Source of the DNA: CAWIXB01 sp963839955
GTDB taxonomy: Bacteria; Actinomycetota; Actinomycetes; JACCUZ01
DNA: 64,000 bases
Direction of reading: 5' to 3'
Assembly (NCBI GenBank): GCA_963839955.1
Contig: CAWIXB010000001.1
Location: 3,534,001 to 3,598,000, forward strand
The translations under genes and the position numbers were made by a program. The notes under the pieces were generated by a model, which was given only the letters and a program-made list of their open reading frames with translations, did no database searches and had not been told where the DNA came from. Positions 26,692 through 35,329 of the stretch are shown here, in pieces; within the stretch, counting starts at the first letter, position 1; each line of letters opens with the position of its first letter.

Positions 26692-27033
26692 TTACTCAGT
26701 GGCATGGACGGCCTCGTCGACCGTCGAGTGGATCGGGAACACTTTGGTGAGCCCGGTGATGCGGAAGATCTTCAGGATGCGCTCCTGGGTGCACACGAGG
26801 CGCAGCGACCCGTCATGGGCACGAACCCGCTTGAGCCCACCGACCAGGACGCCGAGCCCGGTCGAGTCGAGGAAGTCCACCCGCTCCATGTCCACCACGA
26901 GGTGGTACTTGCCGTCGGCCACCAGGTCGACGAGCTGCTCACGCAGCCGGGGTGCGGTGTAGACATCGATCTCGCCGCCGACTTCGACGACGGTGCGGTC
27001 ACCCTCAGAACGGGTCGAGAGAGACAGGTCCAC
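26692..27033 (-). CDS. bldG: STAS-domain anti-anti-sigma factor, BldG-like
   Basis: 113 residues, one STAS domain. VVEVGGEIDVYTAPRLREQL and DFLDSTGLGVLVGGLKR are diagnostic. The phosphorylatable serine is Ser57, the same number as in Streptomyces BldG. In that genus the protein controls development and stress through the neighbouring anti-sigma kinase. Context (hppA and topA on one side, a DUF1998 helicase divergent on the other) matches the bldG locus from memory. The ATG start is supported by GGAGG in AGGAGGACC upstream. Confidence 0.9.
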   Translation of the reverse strand: MDLSLSTRSEGDRTVVEVGGEIDVYTAPRLREQLVDLVADGKYHLVVDMERVDFLDSTGLGVLVGGLKRVRAHDGSLRLVCTQERILKIFRITGLTKVFPIHSTVDEAVHATE

Positions 27034-27120
27034 AGGTCCTCCTGGACAGCGACGAACGGACGCCTACCTGGACATGGCGTGGGCCATGGCCTGTCGCAGT
27101 AAACCACCCCGACGAGGGGG

Positions 27121-29538
27121 GTGGTCCAGTGGCACACTGCCGTGGTGGTGGACCACGTCGCTTCAGCGGTCACGCTGGGCCCGCGCGAGGGCCGTGACCC
27201 GGCGACGGTTCTGGACAGTCTGTTGCGCTCACCGGGGCGCCGGGACCGGCTCGTCCACGTCGAGAAGCTGCCCGCCCGTGCGGGGCGCCCGGCGGGCTGG
27301 CCGGCCTGGGTGCACCCCGATCTGCGGGCCGCGCTGACCGCGGCAGGGGTGGGCAGCCCCTGGCAGCACCAGGTGGACGCGGCTGAGCACGCGTGGGCGG
27401 GCCGGTCGGTCGTGCTTGCCTCGGGAACGGCGTCGGGCAAGTCGCTGGCTTACCTGCTGCCGTCGCTGAGTGCAGCCCTCGCGGGAGCCGGCCGCAGCGA
27501 CCTGGCGGGCGGCCCGACGACGCTCTACCTCTCACCCACGAAGGCGCTCGCCGCCGACCAGCTGCGGGCCGTGTCGGCGCTGTGTCTGCGCGACGCCCCC
27601 GCCGCGACGTACGACGGTGACACCCCGATCGAGGTGCGCGACTGGGTGCGGCGCCACGCGTCGTACGTCCTCACCAACCCGGACATGCTGCACCGGTCGG
27701 TGCTCGCCGGTCACGCTCGCTGGGCGGGGTTCCTGCGCAGCCTGCAGTTCGTGGTCGTCGACGAGTGCCATCGCTACCGGGGCGTCTTCGGCTCCCACGT
27801 GGCCGCCGTGCTCCGGCGCTTGCAGCGGGTCTGCGCCCACTACGGGAGCGACCCGGTCTTCGTGCTCGCCTCTGCCACGGTGTCGGAGCCCGCCGAGTCG
27901 GCGCGTCGGCTGGTGGGTCGCGACGTGGTGGCGGTCGAGGACGACGCGTCTCCGCGCGGCGAGACCCACTTCGCGCTCTGGGAGCCCCCACTGACCGAAC
28001 TGCGCGGCGAGCGCGGCGCACCCATCCGGCGGACCGCGACGGCCGAGAGCGCAGATCTGCTGGCCGACCTGGTGGCCGGCGGCGTGCGAACCGTGGCGTT
28101 CGTGCGGTCACGGCGGGCCGCCGAGACGGTGTCGATCACTGCACGCAGACTGCTCCAGGAGGCCGACCCCGGCCTGGCCGACCAGGTGGCGGCCTACCGC
28201 GCGGGCTACCTGCCGGAGGAGCGGCGCGACCTCGAGGCGGGGTTGCAGAGCGGTCGGCTGCTCGGGGTGGCGTCGACCAACGCGCTCGAGCTCGGCGTGG
28301 ACATCGCCGGGCTGGACGCCGTGCTGCTCGCGGGCTACCCCGGGACTCGCGCGTCCCTCTGGCAGCAGGCGGGTCGGGCCGGTCGGGCCGGGCAGGGCGC
28401 GCTGGCGGTACTGGTGGCCCGTGACGACCCGCTCGACACCTACCTGACCCACCACCCGGAGGCGTTGTTCGGCCAGCCGGTCGAGTCGACGGTGCTCGAC
28501 CCGGACAACCCCTATGTACTGGCGCCGCACCTGTGCGCGGCGGCCGCCGAGCTGCCGCTGACCGACGACGACCTGGCGGTGTTCGGGCCGGCGGCCGAGG
28601 AGGTGGCCGAGCATCTGGTGGGGCGAGGGCTGCTGCGCCGGCGCCAGGCCGGGTTGTTCTGGACCGGGCCGGAAGGCGCCCGGGACGCGCACGACCTGGC
28701 CGACATCCGCGGCACCGGCGGCGCACCGGTGCGGCTCGTCGAGGAGCCCACCGGCAGGCTCCTCGGCACGGTGGACGCAGGAGCGGCGCACACCTCGGTG
28801 CACCCGGGCGCGGTCTACCTCCACCAGGGCGAGACCTACCTGGTTCGCGCGCTCGACCTCGCCGGCCGGGTCGCGATGGTCGAGCGGGCGGAGCCCGACC
28901 ACACGACGTTCGCCCGCGACCTCACCGACATCAGGATCGTGGAGACGGCGTCGACGGTGCCCTGGGGCGCCGCGACCCTGTCCTTCGGCACCGTGCAGGT
29001 CACGAACCAGGTCGTGTCCTTCCTGCGCCGGCGGCTGGTCACCGGCGAGGTGCTCGGCGAGGAGCCGCTCGACCTGCCGCCCCGCGAGCTGCGCACCCGT
29101 GCGGTGTGGTGGACCGCGCCACCGGAGGTGCTCGCCGGCGCCGGTCTGGACGCCGCGTCGGTGCCCGGCGCTGCGCACGCGGCCGAACACGCCGCCATCG
29201 GACTGCTGCCCCTCTTCGCAACCTGTGACCGGTGGGACATCGGCGGGGTCTCGACGGCCATGCACGAGGACACCGGGCTGACCACGGTCTTCGTCCACGA
29301 CGGGCACCCGGGTGGGGCGGGCTTCGCGGAGCGGGGGTTCGCGACAGCCGCAGCGTGGCTGACGGCGACGCGGGACGCCATTCTCGCCTGCGAGTGCGCC
29401 GACGGCTGCCCGTCGTGCGTGCAGTCGCCGAAGTGCGGCAATGGCAACGAGCCGCTGGACAAGGCCGGCGCGGCCGCGCTGCTGGCCGCGGTGCTGCATG
29501 GCGCCCCCGCGGAGGAAGAGCCGTCGACGCGGGCTTAG
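27121..29538 (+). CDS. DEAD/DEAH-box helicase with DUF1998 zinc domain (MrfA/Hrq1-like)
   Basis: 805-residue superfamily 2 helicase. Motif I ASGTASGKSLAYLLP, motif Ia SPTKALAADQ, motif II VVDECHRYRG (DECH), motif III ASATV, motif VI QQAGRAGRAG. The C-terminal DUF1998 region ends with the four-cysteine cluster CECADGCPSCVQSPKCGNGN. Bacillus MrfA with this architecture repairs mitomycin C damage, and the M. tuberculosis relative is Rv3649. GTG 27121 is a tentative start; GTG 27148 (VDHVASAV) is also possible. It is divergent from bldG, with about 90 bases between. Confidence 0.9.
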   Translation: MVQWHTAVVVDHVASAVTLGPREGRDPATVLDSLLRSPGRRDRLVHVEKLPARAGRPAGWPAWVHPDLRAALTAAGVGSPWQHQVDAAEHAWAGRSVVLASGTASGKSLAYLLPSLSAALAGAGRSDLAGGPTTLYLSPTKALAADQLRAVSALCLRDAPAATYDGDTPIEVRDWVRRHASYVLTNPDMLHRSVLAGHARWAGFLRSLQFVVVDECHRYRGVFGSHVAAVLRRLQRVCAHYGSDPVFVLASATVSEPAESARRLVGRDVVAVEDDASPRGETHFALWEPPLTELRGERGAPIRRTATAESADLLADLVAGGVRTVAFVRSRRAAETVSITARRLLQEADPGLADQVAAYRAGYLPEERRDLEAGLQSGRLLGVASTNALELGVDIAGLDAVLLAGYPGTRASLWQQAGRAGRAGQGALAVLVARDDPLDTYLTHHPEALFGQPVESTVLDPDNPYVLAPHLCAAAAELPLTDDDLAVFGPAAEEVAEHLVGRGLLRRRQAGLFWTGPEGARDAHDLADIRGTGGAPVRLVEEPTGRLLGTVDAGAAHTSVHPGAVYLHQGETYLVRALDLAGRVAMVERAEPDHTTFARDLTDIRIVETASTVPWGAATLSFGTVQVTNQVVSFLRRRLVTGEVLGEEPLDLPPRELRTRAVWWTAPPEVLAGAGLDAASVPGAAHAAEHAAIGLLPLFATCDRWDIGGVSTAMHEDTGLTTVFVHDGHPGGAGFAERGFATAAAWLTATRDAILACECADGCPSCVQSPKCGNGNEPLDKAGAAALLAAVLHGAPAEEEPSTRA

Positions 29539-29582
29539 TGTTGATCCGATCGGGGCAGGAGGATGCCGGAAGGGAGCTCTAC

Positions 29583-30134
29583 ATGTTCTTGCTCGGACTG
29601 TTGCTCATCCTCGCTGCCGCCGCCGTGACTGTCGGGGTGGTATACGACGGCGGCGAAGCCGCGGAAGTCGAGATCCTCGGACGGACCCTCGACACGGAGA
29701 TCTGGGGAGTCTTCTTCACCGGCATGGGCACGATGCTCGTGCTCCTGCTCGGCCTCTGGATGCTGTATGCGTCGATGGGACGTGCGCGGCGCAAGCGCTC
29801 GGAGCGCAAGGAGACTCGCAACCGCCACCGCGACTCGGTGACGCGTCTCGAAGAGGAGCGGACCGCGCTGCGGGCCGAGAACGAGAAGCTGAACGAGGAG
29901 CTGTCCTCGCGACGCGGCACGTCGCCCGGTGCAGGCGGCGCGGCTTCGGCGGGCGGGGGAACGGCGACGCAGGAACGCGTGGCCACCGATCGTGGCCAAA
30001 TCGCGACCCCGCACGCCGACGAGCACCACGAGTCGCGCGCCATCCGACACGATGGCGGCGATCCCCCGGGGACTCGCACAGGCGATCCCGAAAGCGGCCG
30101 CACCACCGAAGGCCGTCACCGCGAGTCTCTCTGA
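29583..30134 (+). CDS. small membrane protein with coiled-coil tail
   Basis: 183 residues, not assigned to a family. Two hydrophobic helices (residues 1-20 and about 44-65) enclose a short acidic external loop. A basic stretch RARRKRSERKE and a predicted coiled coil with heptad spacing (VTRLEEERTALRAENEKLN, about 80-105) follow, then a low-complexity hydrophilic tail. The layout resembles LapA-domain proteins. The start is the ATG at 29583 with GGGAG 8 bases ahead. The 3' end overlaps the convergent TadE-like gene by 19 bases. Confidence 0.7.
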   Translation: MFLLGLLLILAAAAVTVGVVYDGGEAAEVEILGRTLDTEIWGVFFTGMGTMLVLLLGLWMLYASMGRARRKRSERKETRNRHRDSVTRLEEERTALRAENEKLNEELSSRRGTSPGAGGAASAGGGTATQERVATDRGQIATPHADEHHESRAIRHDGGDPPGTRTGDPESGRTTEGRHRESL

Positions 30135-30511
30135 CCCGTCGTTTCAACCGTCCCGGCCCGGGCGCGTGCCCGGGCCGGCGCATGTCCGGCCACGCTGCCG
30201 CCCGTCGCCTGGGCAACGACCAGGACCGACCGCGACTCCACCCTGCACGCCAGGATCTCCGCCGACGACTCCTTCGCGACCCGCAGAGCCCATCGGCACG
30301 GCGCTGACTCGCCACGAGCCTGCGCCTGTGCCGCGGCCAGCGCGGCGAGATCGGCAACCGCCCCGGCGCGGTGGCGGGCAACGACAGCCGACCCGACGCT
30401 GATCGCCGCCAGACCCGCCGCCAGCAGTGCGAGCGAGAGGCTGAGCACCCAGACCGTCGCGCCGCCGGCGTCACCACGCAGGTCACGCCATGGCCGACCG
30501 CGGCCGGTCAT
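30116..30511 (-). CDS. TadE-like pilus-locus protein (Rv3654c type)
   Basis: 131 residues. DAGGATVWVLSLSLALLAAGLAAISVGSAVV is an N-terminal pseudopilin-like signal and helix, followed by AGAVADLAALAAAQ, the mark of the TadE/TadG-like family found at actinobacterial helicase/secretion loci. It is probably a minor pilin or assembly factor of the Flp pilus. The start is the ATG at 30511, overlapping the preceding minor-pilin stop by 4 bases (ATGA). The C-terminal codons contain a strong hairpin (30153-30178) that also lies behind the convergent gene. Confidence 0.75.
   Translation of the reverse strand: MTGRGRPWRDLRGDAGGATVWVLSLSLALLAAGLAAISVGSAVVARHRAGAVADLAALAAAQAQARGESAPCRWALRVAKESSAEILACRVESRSVLVVAQATGGSVAGHAPARARARAGTVETTGQRDSR
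30153..30178 (+). terminator. hairpin inside a gene end, terminator for the convergent membrane-protein gene
   Basis: CCGGCCCGGGC (30153-30163) and its exact complement (30168-30178) enclose GCGT: an 11-bp stem, 19 bases beyond the stop at 30134. It is coded within the C-terminus of the opposite-strand TadE-like gene, so one sequence does both jobs. Confidence 0.6.
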
Positions 30512-30894
30512 GGCGGCGGCGTCTCGACGGCGACCACGGAGCGCGCGCCCAGCTCGATCCCGGAGCCGGCGCCCGCCCACCCCCACGGAGCCGGACCGTC
30601 GAGGCGCACCTCGACGGTCGCCAGGTCACCCGACCGCGTCAGCCGCAGCTCGGCCCGCGACGGCGCCAGTGCCCTGCCCACCTCGCGGGCGCGTGCCTCC
30701 GACTCGCCGCGGGCGAGCGCCCGCGCCGTCGTGCGGGCCGCGTCGACACACCGCAGCTGCAGGGCGACCATCGAGAGCCCCCACAGGCACAGCACCAGCA
30801 CCATCGCGAGGACCGGGAGGACCACGGCGGTCTCCGCGGTCACGGTGCCTGTGTCACCTGGGCGGGTGCTGTCGCGGGGTCGGGTACGGCGCAT
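30508..30894 (-). CDS. TadE family minor pilin
   Basis: 128 residues. After a basic N-terminus, GTVTAETAVVLPVLAMVLVLCLWGL is the prepilin-type cleavage region and hydrophobic helix of TadE proteins, followed by CVDAARTTARALARGE. It is likely a minor subunit of the Flp pilus. The ATG at 30894 lies 10 bases after the stop of the DUF4244 gene with no clear ribosome site, suggesting reinitiation. It overlaps the next gene by 4 bases. Confidence 0.8.
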   Translation of the reverse strand: MRRTRPRDSTRPGDTGTVTAETAVVLPVLAMVLVLCLWGLSMVALQLRCVDAARTTARALARGESEARAREVGRALAPSRAELRLTRSGDLATVEVRLDGPAPWGWAGAGSGIELGARSVVAVETPPP

Positions 30895-30904
30895 CGGTTG
30901 CTGC

Positions 30905-31093
30905 TCAGAAGCTCGTGCGCAGCGCTCGTTCGATGATGTCGGCGAGCATGCCGCGCACCCGGTCGCTGGTGAGCAGCGTGTAGAGAACCCCACCGAAGCC
31001 GCAGGCAGCCACCGTGCCCACGGCGTACTCAGCCGTGGTCATGCCGACCTCGGACGTGGCGGCGGCGAGTGCTCGAGCGCGGCGGGTGAGCAT
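30905..31093 (-). CDS. DUF4244 / Flp pilin-like small protein
   Basis: 62 residues: MLTRRARALAAATSEVGMTTAEYAVGTVAACGFGGVLYTLL and a short charged tail. The G-M-T-T-A-E-Y motif followed by a hydrophobic helix is the Flp pilin pattern, with cleavage after Gly and Glu at position +5. It is the likely major pilin, though longer at the C-terminus than some Flp proteins. The ATG at 31093 has AGGAGG 8 bases ahead, the strongest ribosome site of the operon, fitting a high-copy subunit. The 170-base gap before it may hold a separate promoter. Confidence 0.82.
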   Translation of the reverse strand: MLTRRARALAAATSEVGMTTAEYAVGTVAACGFGGVLYTLLTSDRVRGMLADIIERALRTSF

Positions 31094-31263
31094 GGTGTGG
31101 ACCTCCTGAGGCGGGCCGGCGGTCACCGGCGATCGGCTGGCCGGACGACCCGGCGAGGTCCCCAAGGCTGGTGGCTCCGGACGTCCCCGACGCCGGTCGG
31201 CCGTTATCTGTGGACGGCCGGCCTCGTCGCGCGGCTGTGGACGGCGCGAGCCGGCGTGGGAGC

Positions 31264-32043
31264 TCATTGCAGGCCGGTCGCCAGGTCGCGCGCCATGGCG
31301 AGGACGACCGGCACGACCCCGACCAGGACGAAGGCGGGCAGGAAGCAGACGGCCAGGGGCCCGACCGCCCGAACGCCGGCCCGGCGCGCCGCCTCGTCGG
31401 CGGACGCCCGCATCCTCCGGCGTTGTTCGTCGGCCACGAGCGCCACCGTCTCCGCGAGGGGCGCCCCGGTGCGCGACGCGCGCAGGACGGCCCGGGCCAG
31501 CGGTGCGAGCGGGTCCTCGGGTCCGGCCGCAGCCCAGGCTTGCGACGGGTCACTGCCGTGCCGGAGCGACCCCGCCACCGACCGCAGCCGCGACTCGATG
31601 GGTGACCCCAACAACGGTCCGACCAGGTCCAACGCCTGCACCGGGCTGGCGCCTGCGTGCAGACACGCGGCCAGCAGGTCGGCCGCACGAGGCAGCGAAT
31701 GCGCGACCGCGTCCCGCTCACGGCGGACGGGGCCGTCTCGGCGTCGGAGGACGGCCGACCACACCGCGATCGCCGCAGCCGAACCCACGAGCGGACCGGG
31801 ACCACCCGCGCCCAGCACCAGCACGACCACCGTGAGCCCCGCTGCGACGAGGACCGCGGCCGTCGCCGTGCCCCCGGGCGGGCCGCCACGACCACCCGCT
31901 CCGGCGCCCGCCCCGTTCATGGCCCGGTCGACGCGTGCCTCGCCAAGTCGCCGCAGTCGGTCGCGGGCAGACCATCGCGGCGCCCGCCACACGGCGAGAC
32001 TCGCGCCCGCGGCCAGTGCACTGACCAGCACAGCCAGCCTCAT
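31264..32043 (-). CDS. tadC: type II secretion F-type protein TadC
   Basis: 259-residue polytopic membrane platform protein of the Flp pilus. It has hydrophobic helices at both ends and the T2SSF core ADLLAACLHAGASPVQAL, then GAPLAETVALVADEQRRRM. The ATG at 32043 overlaps the tadB stop by 4 bases. Frames extending further upstream only shadow tadB. Confidence 0.85.
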   Translation of the reverse strand: MRLAVLVSALAAGASLAVWRAPRWSARDRLRRLGEARVDRAMNGAGAGAGGRGGPPGGTATAAVLVAAGLTVVVLVLGAGGPGPLVGSAAAIAVWSAVLRRRDGPVRRERDAVAHSLPRAADLLAACLHAGASPVQALDLVGPLLGSPIESRLRSVAGSLRHGSDPSQAWAAAGPEDPLAPLARAVLRASRTGAPLAETVALVADEQRRRMRASADEAARRAGVRAVGPLAVCFLPAFVLVGVVPVVLAMARDLATGLQ

Positions 32044-32756
32044 CCGGCGGTGACCCGGCCGGCGATCCGCGCCGCCCACCGCAGGCCGAGCACTTCCAGC
32101 CCGAGCCCCGACCCGAGCAGCCCAAGCCCGAGGGGCGTGCCCAACAGCAGTCCCAGCGGATCGGCGCCGAGGGCAGACCCCATCGCGAGCCCCAGCAACG
32201 GGAGCATCGCAAGGAGACCGGCCGTGGCGCGTGGCCCGGCAAGCTGCGCGGCCACCTCGCGGCGCAGCTGCTCGTCGTCGCGCAGCGACTCGGCCAGCCG
32301 GGAGACAGCAGGCGCCAGGCCGGCGCCGCTGTGCTCGCTCACCTGCCAGCACAGCGCCAACGCCCGCAGGCCCTCGGCGCCGGGGTGCCGGGCCGCAGCG
32401 GCAAGCAAGTCGGGTACGTCGACATGGACCGATCGCGCCGAGGACGCCAGCGGCGCCAGCGAGGGCCACCCCTGCGCGGCGGCAGCCAGCGACTCGCGGG
32501 GCGCTGCCCCCGACCGCAGCTCCGCGGCAAGGGCACCGCACAGCTCGACCACCATCGCACGGTGTGTCGTGGCGCGGCCTCCCCCGAACGTGACCGCCGC
32601 ACGCAACCGTGCAAGCCCGGCTGCGACCCGCGACCCCGGACCTGCACCACGAGCCGGCTGACCTGCATCACGCAGCGACCGAAGCCGCGACGGTGCGGAC
32701 GCGGGCCACAGCGCGCCGGCGACAGCGCCGAGGAGGACAGCGGCGAGCACCGTCAT
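32040..32756 (-). CDS. tadB: type II secretion F-type protein TadB
   Basis: 238 residues. A signal-anchor MTVLAAVLLGAVAGALW is followed by the T2SSF domain (VELCGALAAELRSGAAPRESL, GLAPAVSRLAESLRDDEQLRREV) and C-terminal membrane helices. It pairs with TadC as the inner-membrane platform driven by TadA. The ATG overlaps the tadA stop by 4 bases. Confidence 0.86.
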   Translation of the reverse strand: MTVLAAVLLGAVAGALWPASAPSRLRSLRDAGQPARGAGPGSRVAAGLARLRAAVTFGGGRATTHRAMVVELCGALAAELRSGAAPRESLAAAAQGWPSLAPLASSARSVHVDVPDLLAAAARHPGAEGLRALALCWQVSEHSGAGLAPAVSRLAESLRDDEQLRREVAAQLAGPRATAGLLAMLPLLGLAMGSALGADPLGLLLGTPLGLGLLGSGLGLEVLGLRWAARIAGRVTAG

Positions 32757-33913
32757 GGCAGGGCGCCCGTGAGCATCGCGGCCAGCCGGTCCGCGCCACG
32801 ACGCTCCTGCACCACGCCAGACCTGTCGACGTCGACTGCCGCGACGACCCGGACCAGCCCCGCGTCGTCACGCTCCAGAACGCCGACCGACCCGACCTGG
32901 CGAAGGCCGTCATGGCGGCGGACCAGGTGCACGACCACGTGCAGGGCGGCCGCGAGCTGGCTGTGCAAGGCCCCGCGCGAGAGACCGGCGGGCAGCGCCA
33001 GGGCTTCAAGGCGCGACGGGACGGCGGACGGTGCGTTCGCGTGCACGGTGCCGCAGCCGCCTTCGTGGCCGGTGTTGAGCGCGGCGAGCAGGTCGACGAC
33101 CTCGGCGCCCCGCACCTCTCCGACGACCAGGCGGTCGGGTCGCATCCGCAGGGCTTGCCGGACCAGGTCGCGCAGGTCGACGGCGCCCGCCCCCTCGACG
33201 TTGGCCGTCCGCGCCTCCAGCCGGAGCACATGCGGATGAGCAGGGGCGAGCTCCCCCGAGTCCTCGACCAGGACGATGCGCTGTCCCGGCGGCACCTCGC
33301 CCAGCAGGGTCGAGAGCAGTGTCGTCTTGCCCGAGCCGGTGCCACCGGTGACGAGGAACGCAAGGCGAGCGCGGACCACGTCCCGGAGCACGCCGGCCAG
33401 CGCGGGGGGCACCGACCCGAGGTCGACGAGCTCGGCCAGCTCGAACGGCCGGTGCCGTGCGAGTCGAAGGGACAGGACCGTGCCGGACGGCGAGATCGGC
33501 GGCAGGACGGCGTGCAGGCGCACACCCCCGGGCAGGCGTGCGTCGACCGTGGGCTGGGCCGCGTCGAGTCGTCGACCGCCGGCGGCCGCGAGGCGCTGCG
33601 CCAACCGACGTACGCCGGGCTCTCCCGTGAACACGACCGGAACGCGTTCGAGGCCGCCGCCGCGGTCGACCCAGACCTGGTCGGGGCCGTTGACCAGGAT
33701 GTCGCTGACTTGCTCGTCGTCGGCCAGCGGCTGGAGCGGCCCTAACCCCGCCAGCTCGGAGCGCACAGCGGTCACGGCCTCGAGCAGTGCCCGGTCGTCG
33801 AGCACCCCGCCCTCGGCGCGCAGCGCGGCCGCCACGCGTGCCGGCGTCGGGGACTGGCCCTCGCGGACGAGTCGGTCGCGAACCCGCTCGACCAGCGCGC
33901 CGTCGGGGCTCAC
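32753..33913 (-). CDS. tadA: pilus assembly ATPase TadA/CpaF
   Basis: 386-residue secretion ATPase. LLADDEQVSDILVNGPDQVWV-type N-terminal domain, Walker A VTGGTGSGKTTLL, Asp box LVEDSGELAPAHPHVLRLEAR, Walker B region VVGEVRGAEVVDLLAALNTGHEGG. Hexameric CpaF enzymes power Flp pilin extrusion. I used GTG 33913 as the start, because it overlaps the upstream stop by 4 bases (GTGA) and the extra upstream codons shadow the ssd gene. Confidence 0.9.
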   Translation of the reverse strand: MSPDGALVERVRDRLVREGQSPTPARVAAALRAEGGVLDDRALLEAVTAVRSELAGLGPLQPLADDEQVSDILVNGPDQVWVDRGGGLERVPVVFTGEPGVRRLAQRLAAAGGRRLDAAQPTVDARLPGGVRLHAVLPPISPSGTVLSLRLARHRPFELAELVDLGSVPPALAGVLRDVVRARLAFLVTGGTGSGKTTLLSTLLGEVPPGQRIVLVEDSGELAPAHPHVLRLEARTANVEGAGAVDLRDLVRQALRMRPDRLVVGEVRGAEVVDLLAALNTGHEGGCGTVHANAPSAVPSRLEALALPAGLSRGALHSQLAAALHVVVHLVRRHDGLRQVGSVGVLERDDAGLVRVVAAVDVDRSGVVQERRGADRLAAMLTGALP

Positions 33914-35001
33914 GCCACGCGGCCAGGAGCCGGGACGAGCTCGTCGAGCAGCTGCTGGCAGAAGTGCGCCAGCGGACCGCGCCCGGAGCGGGCCGGCGGC
34001 TGGCCCCTGTCGAGTGCCGTCGACAGACCGGGCTCGGATCGCAGCCACCCGGCCAGCGGCAGGCCCAGGGCGTCGCCGACCACTGCAGCGGTAAGCCCGG
34101 CCGGAGCAGGACCGCGCACGACCACCCGCAGGTCGGGAGCGAGCAGCCCGAGCGCCGTCGCGACCCTGGCCGCGGACGCCGTCGCACGCACCTCGGCAGG
34201 AACGACCAGCAGCACGACCTGCGCGGCGGTGAGTGCCACCTCGGTCGCGGAGTCGACGTGGCGGGGCAGGTCGACCACGGTGACGTCACTGGACCGCCGA
34301 CCCGCGGACAGCACGGCACTCATCGCGGCCGCCGGAACGGCGAGGGTGTCGCTGCGGTCCCAGGACAGGACGTTCAGGGACCGCGCACCCGCCACCGTGG
34401 GCAGCGAGTCACGCAGGGCCTCGCCGTTGACGCGTCCGCCGGCCCCTGCCAGCGCGGGCCAGCGCAGACCGTCGCTGTCCTCGCCGCCCAGCAGGAGGTC
34501 GAGGCCACCTCCGAGCGGGTCGCCGTCGACGAGCATGGTCCGCAGGCCGGATCGCCCGGCCGTCATGCCGAGAGCGGCAGCAAGAGTCGACGCGCCGGCA
34601 CCGCCCCGGCCACCGACGACAGCGAGCACCACGCCGCCCGGCCCCTCACCGTCGACGGTGCGGCCCAACCGGTCGACCAGCCAGCCCTGCGACTCGGGCA
34701 GGCCAACGACGGAATCGGCGCCGAGGTCGGTCGCCATGGCCCAGGCACTCGACGCGTCGAGGTCGAGCCCCACCAGCACGACCCCGCGACGGCCGGCGAG
34801 ACCCTGGTCCAGACCCGCGCGGGCGACGTCGGAGCCGAGGACGACGAGCGGTGCCGTCGCCCATCCCGCGCGCGCCGTGGCCACCTCGGTGGCGACCTCG
34901 GCCTCCACCCCGGCGGCCGCGCAGAGCCGCAACAGCTCATCCAGCAAGCCGGCATCAGCTGTGACCAACAGCGGTCGCTGCGGCGGTGGTGTCTCCGGCA
35001 T
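33910..35001 (-). CDS. ssd: septum-site determining protein / TadZ-like ATPase
   Basis: 363 residues, MinD/ParA superfamily. The N-terminal receiver-like half (PLLVTADAGLLDELLRLCAA) is followed by a deviant Walker A VVGGRGGAGASTLAAALG, in which the usual GKT is replaced, then VDGDPLGGGLDLLLGGE. M. tuberculosis Ssd (Rv3660c) has the same architecture and position and affects septation; TadZ homologues place the pilus machine. The start is the ATG at 35001 with GGGAG ahead. It is the first gene of the seven-gene Flp operon, with the 6C RNA about 150 bases upstream on the same strand. Confidence 0.85.
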   Translation of the reverse strand: MPETPPPQRPLLVTADAGLLDELLRLCAAAGVEAEVATEVATARAGWATAPLVVLGSDVARAGLDQGLAGRRGVVLVGLDLDASSAWAMATDLGADSVVGLPESQGWLVDRLGRTVDGEGPGGVVLAVVGGRGGAGASTLAAALGMTAGRSGLRTMLVDGDPLGGGLDLLLGGEDSDGLRWPALAGAGGRVNGEALRDSLPTVAGARSLNVLSWDRSDTLAVPAAAMSAVLSAGRRSSDVTVVDLPRHVDSATEVALTAAQVVLLVVPAEVRATASAARVATALGLLAPDLRVVVRGPAPAGLTAAVVGDALGLPLAGWLRSEPGLSTALDRGQPPARSGRGPLAHFCQQLLDELVPAPGRVA

Positions 35002-35149
35002 CCCGGCGTCTCCCAGGTCGCGGTGGGCTGGAGCACCAACGCTGGACCGTGCGCACGCCGCGCGACCGGTTGCGGGCGAATCTGTGGGCAAGCCGGCCCC
35101 CGGGCGGGCTGTGCACAGCGAGGGTCGGTCGACGGCCCGGGATAGGGAC

Positions 35150-35219
35150 GGCCCCCGCTCGGGGGGGTGAGCGGGGGCCATCGGGTTGATCCGGCCCGGG
35201 GGGGATGAGTCGGATCAAC
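35150..35219 (-). ncRNA. 6C small RNA
   Basis: Minus-strand element with two adjacent hairpins, each with a run of seven C in its loop. Hairpin 1: GTTGATCCG (35219-35211) pairs with CGGATCAAC (35193-35185), and the loop contains CCCCCCC. Hairpin 2: GGCCCCCGCTC (35179-35169) pairs with GAGCGGGGGCC (35160-35150) around ACCCCCCC. This two-stem, C-rich-loop layout is the definition of the 6C RNA motif, and its place between ssd and the HAD gene is the site of the mycobacterial (Rv3660c/Rv3661) and Streptomyces copies as I recall them. An inverted repeat CGTCGC-TAG-GCGACG (35225-35239) lies just upstream. The exact ends are unknown. C-rich loops in relatives pair with G-rich ribosome sites. Confidence 0.88.
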
Positions 35220-35329
35220 ACGCACGTCGCTAGGCGACGGCAAGTCAAGCATGTACCCGGACGCCGTCGGAGGCAAACTTTCGCCGCAGATACCTGAAAC
35301 CGATGCGGCGGCGCCTCACCCGCCCACCT

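Noticed and set aside
29540..29548. GTTGATCCG repeated from the 6C RNA stem upstream of a membrane-protein gene
   Set aside because: A 9-base match is expected by chance in 64 kb; no second arm or further similarity is present.
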